Source: Aequitasia blattaphilus (GTDB lineage: Bacteria; Bacillota; Clostridia; Lachnospirales; Lachnospiraceae). Taken from it: a DNA stretch of 64,000 bases. A model generated the notes under the pieces. It did no database searches. It worked only from the letters and a program-made list of their open reading frames with translations, and was not told the DNA's origin. Shown here in pieces: positions 60,912-64,000 of this stretch. How positions within the stretch are numbered: position 1 is the first letter of the stretch; each line of letters begins with the position of its first letter. The stretch lies in the NCBI RefSeq assembly GCF_024721305.1, contig NZ_JAMXOD010000006.1, forward strand, positions 62,001 through 126,000, given 5' to 3'. A program made the position numbers and the translations under genes.

Positions 60912-61385
60912 ATGGGTAAATTAAAGAAACGGTTTTTAGAAGCATTAAACAATATTTCATACCCTCAAAAGCGAAAAAGAGATGTTTCTAAATTTAAGAG
61001 AAGAGTAGCAACATATGAAGACATGACAGATGATGAATTAGACATGGAATTTGTTAATATAAATACAAAAGTAAATCATAAAAAAAGAGTTCTGTCAGTG
61101 GTTGGGATTGCATTTGTAATGTCTGTTTTTATGGATTTAGGAAAGTACCTGTTTGGTATTATTGAAAAAGCACTTATGGTGTATTTTACTGCCCCGGCGA
61201 GTGAGGCATTAAAAACAGAAGTAACAATATATGTTTTTGCTATATTTCTATTTTTTGTTTTTGCTTTATTTGTTATTGCGATAGGGATGATGTTGTATGA
61301 TCTTTACCGATTAGATGAGCAAAAAAATATAATTGAACTAGTTCGAGATAAAAGGAAAAAGGAAAATGAATCAAACAATGAATGA
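60912..61385 (+). CDS. Membrane protein of unknown function (157 aa)
   Basis: A basic N-terminal part (GKLKKRFLEALNNISYPQKR) and a short acidic patch (MTDDELDMEF) precede two membrane helices at about residues 60-80 and 105-130 (VYFTAPASEALK lies between). The C-terminus is charged (KRKKENESNNE). The ribosome site is AAGGAGCGTG. No family is recognised. It overlaps the next membrane gene by 20 bases, so the two are likely partners, perhaps an entry-exclusion or immunity pair; this is only a guess. Confidence 0.55.
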   Translation: MGKLKKRFLEALNNISYPQKRKRDVSKFKRRVATYEDMTDDELDMEFVNINTKVNHKKRVLSVVGIAFVMSVFMDLGKYLFGIIEKALMVYFTAPASEALKTEVTIYVFAIFLFFVFALFVIAIGMMLYDLYRLDEQKNIIELVRDKRKKENESNNE

Positions 61386-61776
61386 GCTTGTGAAGAGATT
61401 ATGGTATGTAGTTGTATATGCTATTTTTAATATTGGATTTTTGATATCATTAAATAAGTTAAATGCTGTTTTATTAAGTGAAGGATTGGATGAAAACCCA
61501 TGGGAACTTTTGGCTTACAATGATCATATTGCTTTAAAGTATTTTGGTTTTGCAGTAGTAATATTTCTAGTTGGAATACTTCTATTCGTTATACTTATGA
61601 AAAGAATACTTGGAGGAGAGTGTGATGTTGCTGAATTAATTGCAACTCTTTTTTCTGCTTTTGCCGTTTTAATGTTGTTAGTTATACTAATTATTTTAAT
61701 TGACAATCCGATTTTAAGAGCAGTAATGGGAATAGGAATAATTGGAGCATTTTTTTTATCAGCTCAGAGTAATTAA
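61366..61776 (+). CDS. Membrane protein of unknown function (136 aa)
   Basis: A hydrophobic protein with four likely helices: residues about 11-35 (WYVVVYAIFNIGFLISL), 55-75 (FAVVIFLVGILLFVILM), 85-108 (LIATLFSAFAVLMLLVILI) and 113-133 (AVMGIGIIGAFFLSA). It starts inside the previous gene with GGAAAAAGGAAA upstream; a second in-frame ATG lies 12 bases later. It is the last gene before the oriT region. Confidence 0.5.
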   Translation: MNQTMNELVKRLWYVVVYAIFNIGFLISLNKLNAVLLSEGLDENPWELLAYNDHIALKYFGFAVVIFLVGILLFVILMKRILGGECDVAELIATLFSAFAVLMLLVILIILIDNPILRAVMGIGIIGAFFLSAQSN

Positions 61777-61869
61777 GTTTTTGAAAGAAGATGTAGAGGT
61801 GAGAAATTTTCAAGTTGTTGAAGATGAAAAAAATGAAAAATCATCCTCACGAATAAAAAACACATTATT

Positions 61870-61907
61870 GGCAGCACAGCATTTTGAATGTATGTGCTGC
61901 CTTTTTA
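61870..61907 (+). terminator. Terminator at the left edge of oriT
   Basis: GGCAGCACA and TGTGCTGCC pair over a 14-base loop, followed by TTTTTATA. It ends the transfer operon before the origin of transfer. The stretch 61777-61869 before it holds no convincing gene. Confidence 0.85.
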
Positions 61908-61915
61908 TACATGTA

Positions 61916-62116
61916 TGTGCCCATCTAGGCACATGATATACGAGGGGTATTAGGGGATTTTCCCCTAACAAGAGGTATTTTGTAGCACAAAATGCGTATC
62001 TTGCCAATCTGACAAGCAGATTGGAGCCTGATTGGGTGTACAAATGAGCCTGAACAGGCGTACAGAGAAGCGCCTAAGTAGGCACACATGGGGGACGTGT
62101 GCGCCTATCTGGGCGC
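61916..62116. other. Probable origin of transfer (oriT) with nic-like site and palindrome array
   Basis: The core is ATTTTGT (61977-61983) and ACAAAAT (61987-61993), a 7-bp inverted repeat. It is followed by GCGTATCTTGCC, which resembles the RP4-type nick region (ATCCTG then C); the likely cut is between 62003 and 62004. AGGGGATTTTCCCCT (61952-61966) and CCAATCTGACAAGCAGATTG (62004-62023) are other hairpins. Five short units of the form GCC-6 bases-GG, some as clear palindromes (TGTGCC/GGCACA at 61916; GCGCC/GGCGC at 62101), flank the core and could bind accessory proteins. The mob genes follow directly. The exact nick was not tested. Confidence 0.75.
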
Positions 62117-62150
62117 AGATGAAAAAAACATAAGAAAGGGGGGATAAGAC

Positions 62151-62411
62151 ATGTCAATCAAGCAGAGAAAGCATTTCAGATTAACAATAGAGGCAGTCGC
62201 AGTTATTGAGAGACGTGATAAAGAAAAGTTTCCAGATGAAGTGGATTTAATTGAATTTCTTTTGATTAATTATAAAGAAAAGCTCAAACAAAAAGAAGTT
62301 CTTGAAAAGATAGAAGAGCTTTTCGATAAACAGAATGAGTACATAAGTGTCACATTAAAAAATAGAAGTATGAAGCAAGATTTGGAAACTGGAAACGAGT
62401 ATTATGTTTAA
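62151..62411 (+). CDS. Small DNA-binding-type accessory protein beside oriT (86 aa)
   Basis: The protein starts MSIKQRKHFRLTIEAVAVIE and is basic at the N-terminus. It then has a helical, charged middle (LINYKEKLKQKEVLEKIEEL). The short beta-like start before helices resembles ribbon-helix-helix proteins that bind oriT, but the match is not firm. It has GAAAGGGGGGATAAG upstream and lies 35 bases after the oriT palindromes, which fits an accessory relaxosome protein. Confidence 0.55.
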   Translation: MSIKQRKHFRLTIEAVAVIERRDKEKFPDEVDLIEFLLINYKEKLKQKEVLEKIEELFDKQNEYISVTLKNRSMKQDLETGNEYYV

Positions 62412-62418
62412 AAAGTTT

Positions 62419-62514
62419 GGAAGTAAATGAACCTAGATAGTAGAGTATGGAAGTGATAAAATATAATTAGAGAAGTAGAGGAAAGAGACTCCATGAAAAG
62501 GATTCTCTTTTTTT
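62419..62514 (+). promoter_or_regulatory. Second copy of the leader motif, promoter-like and terminator
   Basis: GGAAGTAAATGAACCTAGAT (62419-62438) repeats the element at 44381 with one copy of AAATGAACCT instead of two. A TATAAT (62462-62467) follows. Then AAAGAGA and TCTCTTT (62482-62510) form a stem followed by a T run. The next gene starts 11 bases later, so any transcript reaching it must pass this terminator. Confidence 0.5.
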
Positions 62515-62524
62515 GGTGGGAAAA

Positions 62525-63040
62525 ATGATAGGAAAAGTTCAGTTGTATTACTACATAAAGAAAAAAATTCCGGTAATCATAATTCAAAAAAAGTATGGAA
62601 GAGTTATGGGGGTGATTGAAGAAATTATAAGTGTAAATGACAGAAAAAAACTATTAATATTTGACTATGAGTTTATACAAAAATGTGTGATAGGACTTGA
62701 TGAAATCGCTATGATTTATGAAGCGAAAAAAGAAGGAGATGATTTTATGACAAAAGAAGAAAAGCTTGAAAAGCAAATTAATGAGCTAAAGAAAATCGAA
62801 GACAAGGAACTTGTGTTGAAAGGTAAAAAGAGAGAAATAAAAACAAAGATTCAGGAGATTGAAAAGGAAATTGAAGAAGATAAGCTTGTGAAAAAAATGG
62901 AACTTACGAAAGAATTGACAAAACAAATAGAGGAAACGTTTGGAGAAGTATCACCAGAAAGTATAAAAATGGTTGGTGAATTGTTGCAAGCCCAACCGGG
63001 AAAAGTCAATAGAAATGAAGAGCATTCTAATTCTATGTGA
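62525..63040 (+). CDS. Coiled-coil protein of the mobilisation region (171 aa)
   Basis: The N-terminal about 70 residues have beta-strand character (GKVQLYYYIKKKIPVIIIQK, LLIFDYEFIQKCVIGLDEIA). The rest is a long charged coiled coil (EEKLEKQINELKKIEDKELV) ending in a short helix with AQPGKVNRNEEH. I chose the start at 62525; the ribosome site is weak (GGTGGGAAAA), and a TTG 12 bases upstream is possible. It lies directly after a terminator and before mobC. It may help the relaxosome, but no family is recognised. Confidence 0.55.
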   Translation: MIGKVQLYYYIKKKIPVIIIQKKYGRVMGVIEEIISVNDRKKLLIFDYEFIQKCVIGLDEIAMIYEAKKEGDDFMTKEEKLEKQINELKKIEDKELVLKGKKREIKTKIQEIEKEIEEDKLVKKMELTKELTKQIEETFGEVSPESIKMVGELLQAQPGKVNRNEEHSNSM

Positions 63041-63060
63041 ATGAAAGGTGAGATTGTTTT

Positions 63061-63432
63061 ATGAAGACAAATCGAACGAACTATGTTCATTTGAGATTGA
63101 CAGAAAGAGAATTTGACATTCTAAAAAAACTTGCCGAAGAGGATATAGAATCTAAAACATTGGATGGAAAAGTTAATTTAAGTGCATATATCCGTAATGT
63201 GGTGTTTGTGAATGGTCGCCCCAAAGATATGAAACGTGAATTACGTAATTTGAATTTTCAAATAAGAAAAATAGGAGTGAACATTAACCAAGTTGTGAAG
63301 AGAATCAACAGTGGTTATTTTTTTCAAGATGATGCATTACATTTAGCAGAAGAGTTAAAAAAAATCGAAGAACTTGAAAATAAAATGCTCGCTCTACTGG
63401 AAGAAGGAATTTTATGGCAATCACAAAGCTAA
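63061..63432 (+). CDS. mobC: MobC-type relaxosome protein
   Basis: A 123-residue DNA-binding accessory protein. It begins TNRTNYVHLRLTEREFDILK, a ribbon-helix-helix-type start. The C-terminal segment LRNLNFQIRKIGVNINQVVK followed by INSGYFF is the bacterial mobilisation protein MobC signature (PF05713). MobC helps the relaxase open the DNA at oriT. Its end overlaps the relaxase start by 19 bases. Confidence 0.88.
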   Translation: MKTNRTNYVHLRLTEREFDILKKLAEEDIESKTLDGKVNLSAYIRNVVFVNGRPKDMKRELRNLNFQIRKIGVNINQVVKRINSGYFFQDDALHLAEELKKIEELENKMLALLEEGILWQSQS

Positions 63433-64000
63433 TGCATATTAAAGAGAATTCTCATCTTTACAATAATATCAAATACATCTTGGATGAAAAAAAAACAAAA
63501 GCTGGACAATTGGTAGGGGGGAATGCAGGATCCGAGGCAATCGAAATATATAATAACTTTATGGATACAAAAATAGATTTTGAAAAGACAGATGGACGTA
63601 AAGGATATCATTTTGTCATTTCCTTTAAGCCCGGCGAGGTTGATGAAGAGACTGCCTATAAAGTGGTTGAAGATTTCTGCAAAGCATATTTAGGAGAAAA
63701 TTATGATTATGTTTTTGTAATTCACACAGACCAAGCTCATATACATGGACATATTACTTTTAATTCAGTGAGTCGGACAACCGGATACAAATATCGTTAT
63801 GTGAAAGGTGACTGGCTAAAAAGTATTCAACCAATTACTGATAAGGTAAGTAAAAATTATAACCTATCAGAATTGACATATACAGAAAAAAGAAAGGGGG
63901 TTCATTATGCAGAATGGAAAAAGGGGGGATGGAAAACAGTATTAAAACTCGACATTGATTATGCGATTTCTAAAAGTAGCTCATGGGAAGAATTTCAAAA
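63414..64000 (+). CDS. Relaxase, MobP/MobA-type, 3' end beyond window
   Basis: The first 195 residues are visible. MAITKLMHIKENSHLYNNIK holds the likely nicking tyrosine in LYNNIKYIL. GYHFVISFKPGEVDEETAYK follows, then the HUH metal motif in VIHTDQAHIHGHITFNS. This order is that of MOBP relaxases such as those of Tn1549-like elements. The enzyme nicks oriT and leads the strand into the recipient. It starts inside mobC with no clear ribosome site of its own and runs off the window. Confidence 0.92.
   Translation, partial: MAITKLMHIKENSHLYNNIKYILDEKKTKAGQLVGGNAGSEAIEIYNNFMDTKIDFEKTDGRKGYHFVISFKPGEVDEETAYKVVEDFCKAYLGENYDYVFVIHTDQAHIHGHITFNSVSRTTGYKYRYVKGDWLKSIQPITDKVSKNYNLSELTYTEKRKGVHYAEWKKGGWKTVLKLDIDYAISKSSSWEEFQ

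Noticed and set aside
61742-61936. Small frame between the membrane pair and oriT
   Set aside because: It overlaps the upstream gene, crosses a clear terminator, and has no good ribosome site.
52417-64000. VirD4/TcpA coupling protein
   Set aside because: No second P-loop ATPase of that type is visible in the transfer region up to the window end; it is probably encoded further right.

Overview
The window is AT-rich Firmicutes DNA and most resembles a gut Lachnospiraceae (Clostridia) chromosome. The clues are lipoproteins with short lipoboxes, strong AGGAGG ribosome sites, an LL-diaminopimelate aminotransferase, an FprA-type flavodiiron protein, a glutamine synthetase followed by an ANTAR regulator, and a cell-envelope style seen in that family. 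No 16S gene is present, so the genus cannot be fixed. The names below rest on motif recognition by eye, with no database search.

Chromosomal part (1-34.7 kb). Positions 1-6.6 kb carry a same-strand run: the end of a lipoteichoic-acid-synthase-type sulfatase, folC, a 44-residue gene, a membrane TPR protein, a Na/phosphate cotransporter and a lipoprotein. At 6.7-18.5 kb sits a nucleoside-salvage locus. A divergent regulator that fuses a LacI repressor to a PfkB sugar kinase faces a BMP-type nucleoside ABC transporter, a nucleoside hydrolase, two M20 amidohydrolases, a glutamine-amidotransferase-like protein and a second PfkB kinase. Next come a small conserved gene on the minus strand, a PTS-IIC-like membrane protein, a corrinoid adenosyltransferase and a small (p)ppGpp synthetase. 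At 21.5-28.5 kb is a complete phosphate regulon (two pstS, pstC, pstA, pstB, phoU, phoP, phoR). Both PstS proteins have their two halves in the reverse of the usual order, that is, they look circularly permuted. A hydrolase, a cyclase, fprA, glnA, an ANTAR regulator and dapL follow. The chromosomal part closes with tRNA-Gln(CTG) and tRNA-Pro(CGG).

Integrative conjugative element (about 34.7 kb to beyond 64 kb). It begins at the 3' end of tRNA-Pro. A 30-residue type I toxin gene and a tyrosine integrase pointing at the tRNA come first, then a phage-like XRE switch, an excisionase-like gene, ParA/ParB, a class B sortase, small genes, SSB, and a RepA_N-type initiator with five 24-bp iterons inside its coding sequence. 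Cargo follows: a secreted wall-binding-repeat protein, a 1490-residue surface adhesin and a small second sortase substrate. The transfer genes come next: a VirB2-like subunit, VirB6, PrgI/VirB3, VirB4, a CHAP hydrolase, accessory genes and an ArdC-like metallopeptidase. The window ends with an oriT, a MobC-type protein and the start of a MobP-type relaxase. The coupling protein and the right end lie outside the window. The backbone order recalls Tn1549-like elements.

The most unusual signal is a hairpin/palindrome with the stem GTRCCG...CGGTAC. It occurs seven times across the element. Four copies abut the Shine-Dalgarno site of a gene, two lie inside parB and virB4, and one lies at the end of the integrase gene. 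In two places it follows a terminator directly, with no room for a promoter before the next gene. It could be the element's parS, an RNA control hairpin, or both.
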